Source of the DNA: an uncultured Lachnospiraceae bacterium
GTDB lineage: Bacteria; Bacillota; Clostridia; Lachnospirales; Lachnospiraceae
Length of the DNA: 5,674 nucleotides
Assembly: GCA_902773445.1 (NCBI GenBank)
Contig: CACYEU010000256.1
Location: 1-5,674, forward strand
Direction: 5' to 3'
The position numbers were made by a program, and so were the translations under genes. Positions 1 to 5,674 of this stretch are shown here, piece after piece. A model generated the notes under the pieces. That model searched no databases, was not told where the DNA came from, and was given only the letters and a program-made list of their open reading frames with translations. How positions within the stretch are numbered: position 1 is the stretch's first letter; each line of letters starts with the position of its first letter.

Positions 1-1
1 C

Positions 2-106
2 GATGTCCAGATCTACATCGGCCACCTCGACCGTCAGCTGAATGAAAACGCCTACATCTGCCCGGGTCTCGGCGATGCAGGCGACCGTATCTTCGGCACA
101 AAGTAA
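2..106 (+). CDS. upp: Uracil phosphoribosyltransferase, C-terminal fragment
   Basis: Only the last 34 residues and the TAA stop lie in the window; the gene begins upstream. UPRT makes UMP from uracil and PRPP in the cytoplasm (pyrimidine salvage). The frame starting at base 2 reads DVQIYIGHLDRQLNEN and ends PGLGDAGDRIFGTK. This closely matches the highly conserved UPRT C-terminus, in which the PGLGDAGDRIFGTK segment contributes to uracil recognition. The fragment is in frame to the window edge, with no sign of damage. It is convergent with the downstream protease gene and is followed by a strong hairpin. Identification is by recall of the family signature and is very secure. Confidence 0.95.
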   Translation, partial: DVQIYIGHLDRQLNENAYICPGLGDAGDRIFGTK

Positions 107-132
107 AAGCCCGAAGCATCTTGCAAAATCAA

Positions 133-164
133 CCGCCGCTTCCTGACGGAGGCGGCGGATTTTC
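133..164. terminator. Bidirectional intrinsic terminator between upp and the protease gene
   Basis: An 11-bp stem, with CCGCCGCTTCC at 133-143 pairing with GGAGGCGGCGG at 148-158 (one G-T wobble), closes a TGAC tetraloop. ATTTTC follows on the + strand. On the - strand the same stem is followed by TTGATTTT, so it can also end transcription of the convergent protease gene. It lies 26 bases after the upp stop and 43 bases beyond the protease stop. The T-tracts are modest on both sides, but the stem is very GC-rich. Confidence 0.85.
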
Positions 165-201
165 ATTGATATGATCCATACTGCGGGTACTGCCCCGGTT
201 C

Positions 202-3075
202 TTATTCAGTCAGAGATTGCGGCCATTCCGGAAACTTCTGCACCGGCAGCCCGACTTTCCTCTTAACGCTGCATATCTGCTCAAACTGCTTCTCTACCGG
301 CGCCTGATCTGACATATCGGAGTTCAGCGCACAGCGCGTGACATTCTTATCCGCCTGAACATAATCAAGCATACCCGATATATCATAATTCAATGCTTCT
401 TTGTTCAGTGCTTTTCCGTCAAATGTCCATGAGTAAAACTCCGGATCCTGAAACATGTTGCCTCCCAGAATCGCCGGATGACCATTCAGGATCGTCGTAT
501 CGACTTCACTCAGATCGGCTCCGAGCAGAAGAACCTGTGCATTTCCGACATGTTTGGCTTTACCTTTTCTGAGCGTCCAGACTTCAAGCGGCATGTCATG
601 GTAAGCATAGCTTGCTCCGGAACCGTTGTAGCCGATGATCAGTTCATCGGAACCGTCTTTATCCATATCGATCAGCTGCAGATAATTGACACCGTGTGTC
701 ATACAGCACCAGCCGGTATTTTCAAGCGAGAACTGTCCGTTGGCCGCCTCTGCGTCTCTGATCACGGCGGCATAAGGCGCAAGGCTGTCCGCGCCGTTGT
801 CTTTAGCTTCCGAAAGTTTCTTCATAACAATGAAATGCGCCTTCTTTTCGTAGTCTTTATTGTTTTTTCCGGGATGAATATGTACAGTGTCGATTTCGAC
901 TGTTTCATACCCGTCTTTGCGCGCTGTCAGGCGGTATGTTCCCGGCCGGATATTCAGAAAATAATACCCGTCTTTATCTGAAACGGTTTTTGTTTTTGAC
1001 CGGTCCTTTCCGTCGCGATCAGTAATCGTCCGGCTCTCCAGAACTATTTTTGCGTTCTTGATCTTTCCGCTGTCGTCGTCCGGTCCGTTCCATACCTGTC
1101 CCTGGAGATTCGTTCCGAATGTCGTCATGATCTCAAGGTGACCGTCCATGCTTCCGAGAATACCGGCGGAAACCGCGACGGTTCCGTGCGCATCAGCCCA
1201 TATATTTTTATTGTCCTTGACAGTGATCAGATAGCCTCCCGGATCAAGTCCGACAACGACTTCCCCGGCTGAATCATATGACTGGCGGAACACTTCCTTT
1301 CCGCCTCTGTCCCGGATCTCGACTGTGTAATCGACCGCATTGCCGCCATCAGCTGACCGCACCCGCATTTTAAGTTTGCCCCCGAACGGTGTCTTAATGA
1401 CATTTGCCATGTTGGATGTGACGCCGATACTGTCAAATGCCCACTCAACACAACGATACTGCTTCTCACTCAGACTTCCGAGATTGACCATCTGCCGCGC
1501 CGCTGATTCGCAGGCCACTCTGCCGTCCCTGTATGTCGGAGAGCCTGAAAGCAGCAGAACCGTGCGGTACCAGAGTTCCATCAGGATCTCCGTATCTTTG
1601 ATCGCCTCAGTATCGTCTTTTCCGTTGCCCTGATACATCAGATAGGCTGCATGAGAGAATTCAGTCGACCGGCGGTGATAATCATTAGGATGAAATAAGT
1701 CTTCCTGATTCCCGCCTTTTGCCAAATTACGTTCGTTCATGCCTTCGTCAACTTTCCAGACAGGCTTTTTGCCGGTCGAGACACTTTCAAAGAGCACGCC
1801 CAGAATATCAGCCGTAGCCTCTTTGATTTCTCTTGTTTTGTTCTCTGAGGAATTCATACCGGCATGTTCCTGCTCGATCAAATGTCCGTATTCATGACCG
1901 AATGTCTCAAGCAAGTCATAATTGCGGCCGCTGCCGACATAGATGATTCCGCCGTGTTGATCAGAGTAGGTCTGAATCTGTGAGGACATATTTCCGCCCA
2001 TCTGGTAACCGTCATCATAGACGCCTGTCAGACCTGCCTTCAGTTCATCATAAAAACGGTCTCTGTAGAAATCAGAAAGATTCTGCAGGATCTTCATCAG
2101 TTTGACAGCCTTATCATAGTGATCCTTCTTCTCCTGATCGGTGTCGCCGAATGTTGAATTGTCGCTTGTGACGGGCTTGTACTCTTTAAATTTTGCCTTC
2201 TTATGGTTCTTGCCGTCAGCATTCAGGATCGTGATGTTTCGTTTCGCGTCTTTGAGCGTATAGACCCCGTTTTCGATGACGGCAGGTACCGTCTCTGTAC
2301 CATCGCCGTTGTATGCATCAACTGCTTTGCCGCCATCTAAATCATCATAAGGCTCGCTGTAATCCAGCACTTCCCCGTCCGCTGCCGATACGATCAGCTC
2401 AGGTGAAAAAGCGCTTCCGTCCGCTGCCTGAAACTGACAGGGAATCCGGTAGGCAAGTTCAAGCTGATCCTGCTCAACGGGATAATAGACCCTCTGTTCG
2501 CTGTCGATCTGTCCGATCGAACTGACCGTATAACCCGGATCCTCGTCTGTATTCTCCGCAACCCACTCTTTCAGGAAGCGGTCAACTCCGCCGGCCAGCA
2601 TCTCATCGTCAAGATCGTCGGCTTTGCTGACATTGTCGGTAAATCTGTAATTGGATGTGACTGTATCGGCTTCGCTGCCGTTTGCAACAAGAACGATGCT
2701 TTTGCCGAAAATCGGGATCCCATCGTATGAACAGTTGAATCTGTAGTAACTGCTGTCGCCGACACTGTGCACATCGGCGATTTGCGTATGTTCCTGAACA
2801 GCTTTATCGGAAAACAGACCTTTAAGCTTGGGCAATGCCTTCTGCGCTGTCTTTTCATCCGTCACTTTGATCTTTTCTTCCCGAAGGTCGAGATCGATCA
2901 GCGAGGAAGCCGCGCCGTCTTCGATTGCTTCCTGCGCCTTCTCATTGTCTTCCCCGGATCGTCTCCCGGAAGACTGTATGATCTTAATCGCCGCAAACAT
3001 CGCTCCGACGAAGATCGCTAATGCACCAATCACAATTGCTGCAATGACAATCGGTTTTTTTGTTTTCTTGTGCAT
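202..3075 (-). CDS. Membrane-anchored M4 (thermolysin-family) metallopeptidase with C-terminal accessory domains
   Basis: This 957-residue protein is a predicted zinc endopeptidase acting outside the membrane. Residues 2-7 are basic and 8-34 hydrophobic, giving a signal-anchor; there is no lipobox Cys and no C-terminal sorting motif. Residues ~90-148 resemble the FTP propeptide and ~160-242 a PepSY-like pro-domain. The M4 catalytic core spans ~255-552. Zinc motif HEYGH is at 394-398 with third ligand E419 (KEATAD). Catalytic His is H467, where YHRRSTEFSHAAYLM aligns without gaps to thermolysin around His231. Beta-sandwich domains follow at ~565-650 and ~655-750; the second is carboxypeptidase-regulatory-like. 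A DxDxDG domain lies at ~765-905 (D803, D805, D807). Start: the frame stays open upstream to 3321, into the divergent symporter gene. The ATG at 3075 has an AAAGGA site 7 bases before it, opens the signal-anchor, and sits just below a strong promoter. Oddities are lost calcium ligands and the C-terminal fusion. It appears to be transcribed alone. Confidence 0.9.
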   Translation of the reverse strand: MHKKTKKPIVIAAIVIGALAIFVGAMFAAIKIIQSSGRRSGEDNEKAQEAIEDGAASSLIDLDLREEKIKVTDEKTAQKALPKLKGLFSDKAVQEHTQIADVHSVGDSSYYRFNCSYDGIPIFGKSIVLVANGSEADTVTSNYRFTDNVSKADDLDDEMLAGGVDRFLKEWVAENTDEDPGYTVSSIGQIDSEQRVYYPVEQDQLELAYRIPCQFQAADGSAFSPELIVSAADGEVLDYSEPYDDLDGGKAVDAYNGDGTETVPAVIENGVYTLKDAKRNITILNADGKNHKKAKFKEYKPVTSDNSTFGDTDQEKKDHYDKAVKLMKILQNLSDFYRDRFYDELKAGLTGVYDDGYQMGGNMSSQIQTYSDQHGGIIYVGSGRNYDLLETFGHEYGHLIEQEHAGMNSSENKTREIKEATADILGVLFESVSTGKKPVWKVDEGMNERNLAKGGNQEDLFHPNDYHRRSTEFSHAAYLMYQGNGKDDTEAIKDTEILMELWYRTVLLLSGSPTYRDGRVACESAARQMVNLGSLSEKQYRCVEWAFDSIGVTSNMANVIKTPFGGKLKMRVRSADGGNAVDYTVEIRDRGGKEVFRQSYDSAGEVVVGLDPGGYLITVKDNKNIWADAHGTVAVSAGILGSMDGHLEIMTTFGTNLQGQVWNGPDDDSGKIKNAKIVLESRTITDRDGKDRSKTKTVSDKDGYYFLNIRPGTYRLTARKDGYETVEIDTVHIHPGKNNKDYEKKAHFIVMKKLSEAKDNGADSLAPYAAVIRDAEAANGQFSLENTGWCCMTHGVNYLQLIDMDKDGSDELIIGYNGSGASYAYHDMPLEVWTLRKGKAKHVGNAQVLLLGADLSEVDTTILNGHPAILGGNMFQDPEFYSWTFDGKALNKEALNYDISGMLDYVQADKNVTRCALNSDMSDQAPVEKQFEQICSVKRKVGLPVQKFPEWPQSLTE

Positions 3076-3082
3076 AGACAAG

Positions 3083-3088
3083 TCCTTT
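3083..3088 (-). promoter_or_regulatory. Ribosome binding site that fixes the protease start
   Basis: Read on the - strand this is AAAGGA, 7 bases before the ATG at 3075. The frame is open for another 82 codons upstream, so this site is the main evidence for starting at 3075 rather than 3321. Confidence 0.8.
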
Positions 3089-3106
3089 CTGCCATTAATA
3101 TGGTTG

Positions 3107-3115
3107 ATTATACCA
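3107..3115 (-). promoter_or_regulatory. Extended -10 promoter for the protease gene
   Basis: The - strand reads TGGTATAAT, a perfect TATAAT (3112-3107) preceded by the TGn extension. Seventeen bases further upstream is TTTTTT (3135-3130), a poor -35, which fits a promoter that relies on its extended -10. Transcription would start near 3100, giving a leader of about 25 bases that includes the ribosome binding site. Confidence 0.7.
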
Positions 3116-3143
3116 CCGTGTTGTACCGTAAAAAACTGTTGTA

Positions 3144-3152
3144 TGTTAGAAT
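3144..3152 (+). promoter_or_regulatory. Extended -10 promoter for the symporter/TSUP pair
   Basis: The + strand reads TGTTAGAAT, that is TGn followed by TAGAAT (3147-3152). The best -35-like sequence, TTGTAC at 3121-3126, is 20 bases away, which is longer than optimal. The start of transcription would be near 3159, leaving a leader of about 40 bases. The opposing protease promoter lies about 30 bp away, so the two may compete or share a regulator. Confidence 0.5.
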
Positions 3153-3182
3153 AATTGTATCTATGCACAACTGTCAGACTGT

Positions 3183-3190
3183 AAAGGAGG
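3183..3190 (+). promoter_or_regulatory. Strong ribosome binding site for the symporter
   Basis: AAAGGAGG is an essentially ideal Shine-Dalgarno sequence, 9 bases before the ATG at 3200. It contrasts with the TSUP gene downstream, which has none. Confidence 0.85.
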
Positions 3191-3199
3191 AGAAAGGTT

Positions 3200-4462
3200 A
3201 TGGGAGAAAGTGTAAAGAAGGAAAGGAAGAAACTGTCTCTGGCCACACAGATCTTTATCGCTCTGGCGATTGCGATCATTGTCGGTCTTCTGATGCAGAA
3301 GCACGCAGACTTTGCCGTCACCTACATCAAACCGTTCGGAACGATTTTCCTGAATCTGATCAAGTTCATTGTCGGACCGATCGTTCTGTTTTCGATCATG
3401 GCAGGCGTCGTTTCAATGCGCGACATCAAGAAAGTCGGCGCGATCGGCGGTACGACGATCCTGTACTATCTCTGCACAACAGCGTTTGCGACCGCGATCG
3501 GTCTGGGTCTTGCCAATATCTTTAAAGGAACCTTTCCGATTCTGTCAGTCTCAGACCTGACGTATGAAGCACAGGAAGGGACATCGTTTATGGACACGAT
3601 CGTCAATATCTTCCCGTCGAACTTCCTCGCGCCGATCTATGAGAGTACGATGCTTCAGGTCATCGTCATGGCATTGATCCTTGGCTTTGCGATCATCCTG
3701 ATCGGTGAGAAAGGAAGGCCAGCCGTCAAGGCGATCGATGTGATCAACGATGTGTGCATGAAGGCCATGGAGATGATCTTAAAGCTTTCTCCGATCGGCG
3801 TCTTCTGCCTTCTCTGCCCGGTTATCGCCGAGAACGGCGCCATGATCATCGGCTCACTCGCACGGGTCCTTTTGGTTGCCTATATCGCTTACATTGCTCA
3901 CGCGGTCATCATTTACTCGCTGGCCGTCAAGGCGCTTGGCCATATGAGTCCGCTTAAATTCTTCAAGGGGATGCTCCCGGCGATCCTGTTCGCGTTTTCA
4001 TCGGCTTCATCAGTTGGAACCCTTCCGATCAATCTTGAGTGTACTGAAAACATGGGCGCTTCAAAAGAAGTCGCTTCGTTCGTGTTGCCGCTCGGAGCCA
4101 CGATCAATATGGACGGAACCGCAATCTACCAGGGCGTCTGCGCGGTCTTTATCGCGTCCTGCTACGGCATCGATCTGACATTCGGACAAATGCTTTCGAT
4201 CGTCGCGACCGCGACGCTCGCATCGATCGGAACAGCCGGTGTTCCGGGCGCAGGCATGGTCATGCTGGCGATGGTTCTCCAGTCAGTCGGTCTCCCGCTC
4301 GATGGTATCGCATTGGTCGCCGGCGTCGACCGTATCTTCGATATGGGACGTACGACTGTCAATATCACAGGCGACGCATCCTGCACAATGATCGTCTCCT
4401 ACCTGCTTCGCAATAGAATCAAGTCATGGACAGACAAAGATAAAGAAGCAGAAACCGCCTGA
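3200..4462 (+). CDS. DAACS-family glutamate/aspartate:cation symporter
   Basis: This 420-residue inner-membrane carrier is of usual length for the dicarboxylate/amino acid:cation symporter (SLC1-like, GltPh) family. It couples uptake of acidic amino acids to Na+ or H+. Hydrophobic segments run from ~residue 14 to ~400, after a basic N-terminus. HP1 carries the serine-rich tip SSASSVGTLP at 267-276, and TM7 has NMDGT at 303-307. HP2 has ASIGTAGVPGAG at 341-352. TM8 has DMGRTTVNITGD at 381-392. D381, R384, T385, N388 and D392 match GltPh D394, R397, T398, N401 and D405. The TM8 Arg reads acidic side chains and the DMGR context argues for glutamate/aspartate rather than DctA-like dicarboxylates. 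GltPh R276 in HP1 is Ala here (A269). The ATG at 3200 has an ideal ribosome binding site. The gene is divergent from the protease and leads a two-gene unit with the TSUP permease. gltP/gltT-like, but I do not assign a symbol. Confidence 0.93.
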   Translation: MGESVKKERKKLSLATQIFIALAIAIIVGLLMQKHADFAVTYIKPFGTIFLNLIKFIVGPIVLFSIMAGVVSMRDIKKVGAIGGTTILYYLCTTAFATAIGLGLANIFKGTFPILSVSDLTYEAQEGTSFMDTIVNIFPSNFLAPIYESTMLQVIVMALILGFAIILIGEKGRPAVKAIDVINDVCMKAMEMILKLSPIGVFCLLCPVIAENGAMIIGSLARVLLVAYIAYIAHAVIIYSLAVKALGHMSPLKFFKGMLPAILFAFSSASSVGTLPINLECTENMGASKEVASFVLPLGATINMDGTAIYQGVCAVFIASCYGIDLTFGQMLSIVATATLASIGTAGVPGAGMVMLAMVLQSVGLPLDGIALVAGVDRIFDMGRTTVNITGDASCTMIVSYLLRNRIKSWTDKDKEAETA

Positions 4463-4474
4463 TCGTATATATCC

Positions 4475-5239
4475 GTGAAACTGACACTTCTGACATTTAT
4501 CATCGTATTACCGTTCCAGTTCCTCGCCGGCATGGTCGATTCCATTGCCGGCGGGGGCGGATTGATCTCCCTGCCAATCTATCTGATTGCAGGTCTGCCG
4601 GCGCATGCCGCTGTCGCGACCAACAAACTCTCATCGACATGCGGAACGGCCGTTAGCACCGCGCGTTTTATCAAAAACGGACTCGTCAATATCAAGCTCG
4701 CGATCCCGTCTTGTCTGGCTGCGGTCTTCGGATCATTTATCGGCTCTCACCTGTCGATGATCATCAATGAACGCGTTCTCGAATACATGATCCTGGCAGT
4801 CCTTCCGATCGCCGCCTACTTCGTGCTGAACGACAAACTCTTTAACCGCGGAGGTGAAGTGACAGACGGAATCACGGTGCGCACTCTGGTCGTAGCGATT
4901 GTCGCCGCGTTCGTTGTCGGTATATACGACGGACTCTACGGACCGGGGACCGGAACATTCCTGATCATCGCCTTTACAGTTTTTGCTAAACTGTCTGTCG
5001 AATCGGCGAACGCGCAGGCAAAGACGATCAATCTTGTCAGCAATATCACCGCTCTTGTCGTCTTCCTGCTGAATGGTAAAGTCGTTATTGCACTCGGTCT
5101 TGCCGCGGCAGCCTGCAATATCGCCGGCAACTATGTCGGTTCCGGTCTCGTAATGAAAGGCGGATCGAAAATCGTCCGCCCATTCATTATCTTTGTCCTT
5201 ATTCTGTTGTTGATCAAGGTGGTTAGCGGGATTCTGTGA
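4475..5239 (+). CDS. TauE/SafE (TSUP) family permease, YfcA-like
   Basis: This 254-residue polytopic membrane protein is of typical TSUP length. The family moves small anions such as sulfite, sulfoacetate and other organosulfur or organic anions; the substrate here is unknown. It shows the expected two-fold repeat. The N-half motif is GMVDSIAGGGGLISLP at 19-34 followed by ATNK at 48-51. The C-half motif is GIYDGLYGPGTGTFLI at 149-164 followed by AQAKTINLVSN at 180-190. Both glycine-rich motifs are intact, and the overall pattern is closest to E. coli YfcA. The start is GTG at 4475. It is the only reasonable choice, because the next ATG (residue 20) would remove TM1 and half of the first motif. 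No Shine-Dalgarno sequence is visible. The gene starts 12 bases after the symporter stop and in the same frame, so translational coupling is likely. It ends in TGA. Confidence 0.92.
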   Translation: MKLTLLTFIIVLPFQFLAGMVDSIAGGGGLISLPIYLIAGLPAHAAVATNKLSSTCGTAVSTARFIKNGLVNIKLAIPSCLAAVFGSFIGSHLSMIINERVLEYMILAVLPIAAYFVLNDKLFNRGGEVTDGITVRTLVVAIVAAFVVGIYDGLYGPGTGTFLIIAFTVFAKLSVESANAQAKTINLVSNITALVVFLLNGKVVIALGLAAAACNIAGNYVGSGLVMKGGSKIVRPFIIFVLILLLIKVVSGIL

Positions 5240-5280
5240 GAGAACTCTTGCCCGCTTGTAGCCCGCTATGCTCCCCCGCT
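5226..5280 (+). repeat. CCCGCT repeats just after the TSUP gene
   Basis: CCCGCT occurs at 5251-5256, 5262-5267 and 5275-5280. GCGGG at 5226-5230, inside the end of the TSUP gene, can pair with CCCGC at 5251-5255. The result is at best a weak stem with no T-tract, so I do not call it a terminator. No convincing intrinsic terminator for the symporter/TSUP transcript was found. Confidence 0.4.
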
Positions 5281-5295
5281 CAATAATTCCTCTGT

Positions 5296-5471
5296 TTATT
5301 GTAGTTTTCCAATACTATCAGGTCGTTTTTCAATAAAAATATGATTATAGCGTTCGAAAAGCACTTTTTCGGGACAAAATATTGAACATAAAGAGGGTTT
5401 CTTACTTGTTTTTCAATATTTATCAGGTCTTTATTGAAAATCCACTATCAATCAGCCAAAAACTACAATAA
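5296..5471. mobile_element. Non-coding MITE with 13-bp terminal inverted repeats and 5-bp target duplication
   Basis: The left end TTATTGTAGTTTT (5296-5308) is the exact reverse complement of the right end AAAACTACAATAA (5459-5471). TCTGT is present directly outside both ends (5291-5295 and 5472-5476), as expected of a target-site duplication. A second inverted pair, TTTTCAATAAA (5327-5337) and TTTATTGAAAA (5430-5440), lies exactly 31 bases inside each end. The 176 bp contain 50 G+C (28%), far below the neighbouring genes. TATCAGGTC is repeated directly at 5316-5324 and 5421-5429. Internal hairpins are possible at 5355-5371 (CGAAAA/TTTTCG) and 5410-5440 (TTTTCAATA/TATTGAAAA). No coding frame of note is inside, so it would depend on a transposase elsewhere. 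I cannot assign the parent IS family. It sits between convergent gene ends, a harmless site. Confidence 0.8.
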
Positions 5472-5484
5472 TCTGTCAGTTACT

Positions 5485-5509
5485 GCAATACACCCAGAGA
5501 CTGTATTGC
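5485..5509. terminator. Stem-loop near the convergent gene end, possible weak terminator
   Basis: GCAATACA (5485-5492) pairs perfectly with TGTATTGC (5502-5509) around a 9-base loop. It lies 14 bases beyond the stop of the - strand gene. On the - strand no T-run follows; on the + strand GTTTACTCCTT follows, which is only partly T-rich. Its placement suggests an end-of-transcript structure, but intrinsic termination is not well supported. Confidence 0.4.
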
Positions 5510-5523
5510 GTTTACTCCTTCTC

Positions 5524-5674
5524 TTACTCTTTTGCGTCCTCAAACATCTCCCTGACTGACGGTGCGTTCTTCGTAAGCTTTTGGATACTCAGATCCTCGG
5601 CTTTGTTGTTCGCAAGGCGCAGATTGTTCTCCGAAGAGAGGAGAGCTTCCTTGGTCTTCTGAAGATGCGTGATC
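5524..5674 (-). CDS. C-terminal fragment of a helical protein, possibly DUF2130 family
   Basis: The - strand frame is open from the right edge to a TAA at 5524-5526 and gives the last 49 residues, starting ITHLQKTKEALLSSENN and ending SVREMFEDAKE. Composition is charged and helical (many K, E, L, N), with no membrane segment. The stretch NLRLANNKAEDLSIQKLT followed by a short acidic tail resembles, from memory, the end of DUF2130/COG4487 proteins. These are long cytoplasmic coiled-coil proteins of unknown function. That match is uncertain; a generic coiled-coil tail is the alternative. The gene is convergent with the TSUP permease. Codon use looks native, unlike the adjacent AT-rich element. 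Confidence 0.6.
   Translation of the reverse strand, partial: ITHLQKTKEALLSSENNLRLANNKAEDLSIQKLTKNAPSVREMFEDAKE

Larger units (their letters stand above)
3068..3170. repeat. 11-bp perfect inverted repeat framing the divergent promoters
   Basis: TTGTGCATAGA at 3068-3078 is the exact reverse complement of TCTATGCACAA at 3160-3170, with 81 bp between the arms. The left arm contains the protease start codon and the right arm lies in the symporter leader. The arms bracket both predicted promoters. Chance occurrence in so short a region is unlikely. A pair of operator half-sites is one explanation, but a DNA-looping or dimer-binding role is inference. Confidence 0.6.

Noticed and set aside
182..196. 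Small CGGG/CCCG stem near the protease stop
   Set aside because: Only 4 bp; the strong hairpin at 133-158 explains termination on this side.
478..981. 167-residue open frame on the + strand inside the protease gene
   Set aside because: It is antisense to a clear M4 peptidase, has no ribosome binding site, and its translation shows no recognisable domain. It is a shadow frame.
3076..3321. 82-codon N-terminal extension of the protease frame
   Set aside because: It would overlap the start of the symporter and precede the signal-anchor. The predicted promoter and ribosome binding site both lie downstream of it.
3070..3525. + strand frame using the ATG at 3163, opposite frame to the symporter
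   Set aside because: No ribosome binding site precedes it and it overlaps a DAACS gene with every family motif. The ATG arises from the inverted repeat.
3376..4390. Many CGATCG/GATCG palindromes in the transporter genes
   Set aside because: They fall at Ile (ATC) codons after C-ending or G-ending codons and follow from codon preference; spacing is irregular.
4460..4462. TGA as a recoded sense codon joining the two transporters
   Set aside because: Trp is encoded by TGG in these genes and the TSUP gene itself ends in TGA, so the standard code applies.
5296..5471. Single CRISPR repeat or tracrRNA-like remnant, suggested by GTTTT and AAAAC ends
   Set aside because: There is no repeat-spacer periodicity, no cas gene, and the flanking TCTGT duplication with outward-facing inverted ends fits a transposable element better.

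Overview
The window looks like chromosomal DNA of a low-to-mid GC Gram-positive bacterium (Firmicutes/Bacillota). A gut-associated Clostridia or Erysipelotrichia member is my guess. The reasons are strong AAAGGAGG-type ribosome binding sites, extended -10 promoters, a thermolysin-family ectoprotease with a propeptide, and a standard genetic code (TGG used for Trp, TGA used as stop). The lineage is inference, not a database match.

Layout, left to right. Positions 2-106 are the C-terminal end of uracil phosphoribosyltransferase (upp, + strand). A strong GC-rich hairpin at 133-158 follows and appears to terminate both upp and the convergent gene beyond it. Positions 202-3075 (- strand) encode a 957-residue membrane-anchored M4 (thermolysin-like) metallopeptidase. 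It has a complete pro-region and two beta-sandwich repeats, plus an unusual C-terminal DxDxDG domain. A 124-bp divergent control region (3076-3199) holds two back-to-back extended -10 promoters. It is framed by a perfect 11-bp inverted repeat that overlaps the protease start codon. Positions 3200-4462 (+) encode a glutamate/aspartate-type DAACS (SLC1-like) symporter. Twelve bases later, in the same reading frame, 4475-5239 (+) encodes a TauE/SafE (TSUP) permease that starts with GTG and has no visible ribosome binding site. The 284-bp gap 5240-5523 separates the convergent gene ends. It is mostly filled by a 176-bp, 28% GC element (5296-5471) with 13-bp perfect terminal inverted repeats and a 5-bp target-site duplication, which is a miniature inverted-repeat transposable element (MITE). 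At the right edge, 5524-5674 (-) is the C-terminal 49 residues of a helical protein, possibly of the DUF2130 family.

How the genes may work together: the protease would degrade proteins outside the membrane, and the divergently transcribed symporter would take up acidic amino acids. The TSUP permease translated with it could export a sulfur-containing or organic anion produced from that metabolism. The shared divergent promoter makes co-regulation plausible but does not prove it. The window is mostly ordinary housekeeping and nutrient-uptake territory. The MITE, the framed divergent promoter and the same-frame transporter pair are the parts most worth a second look.
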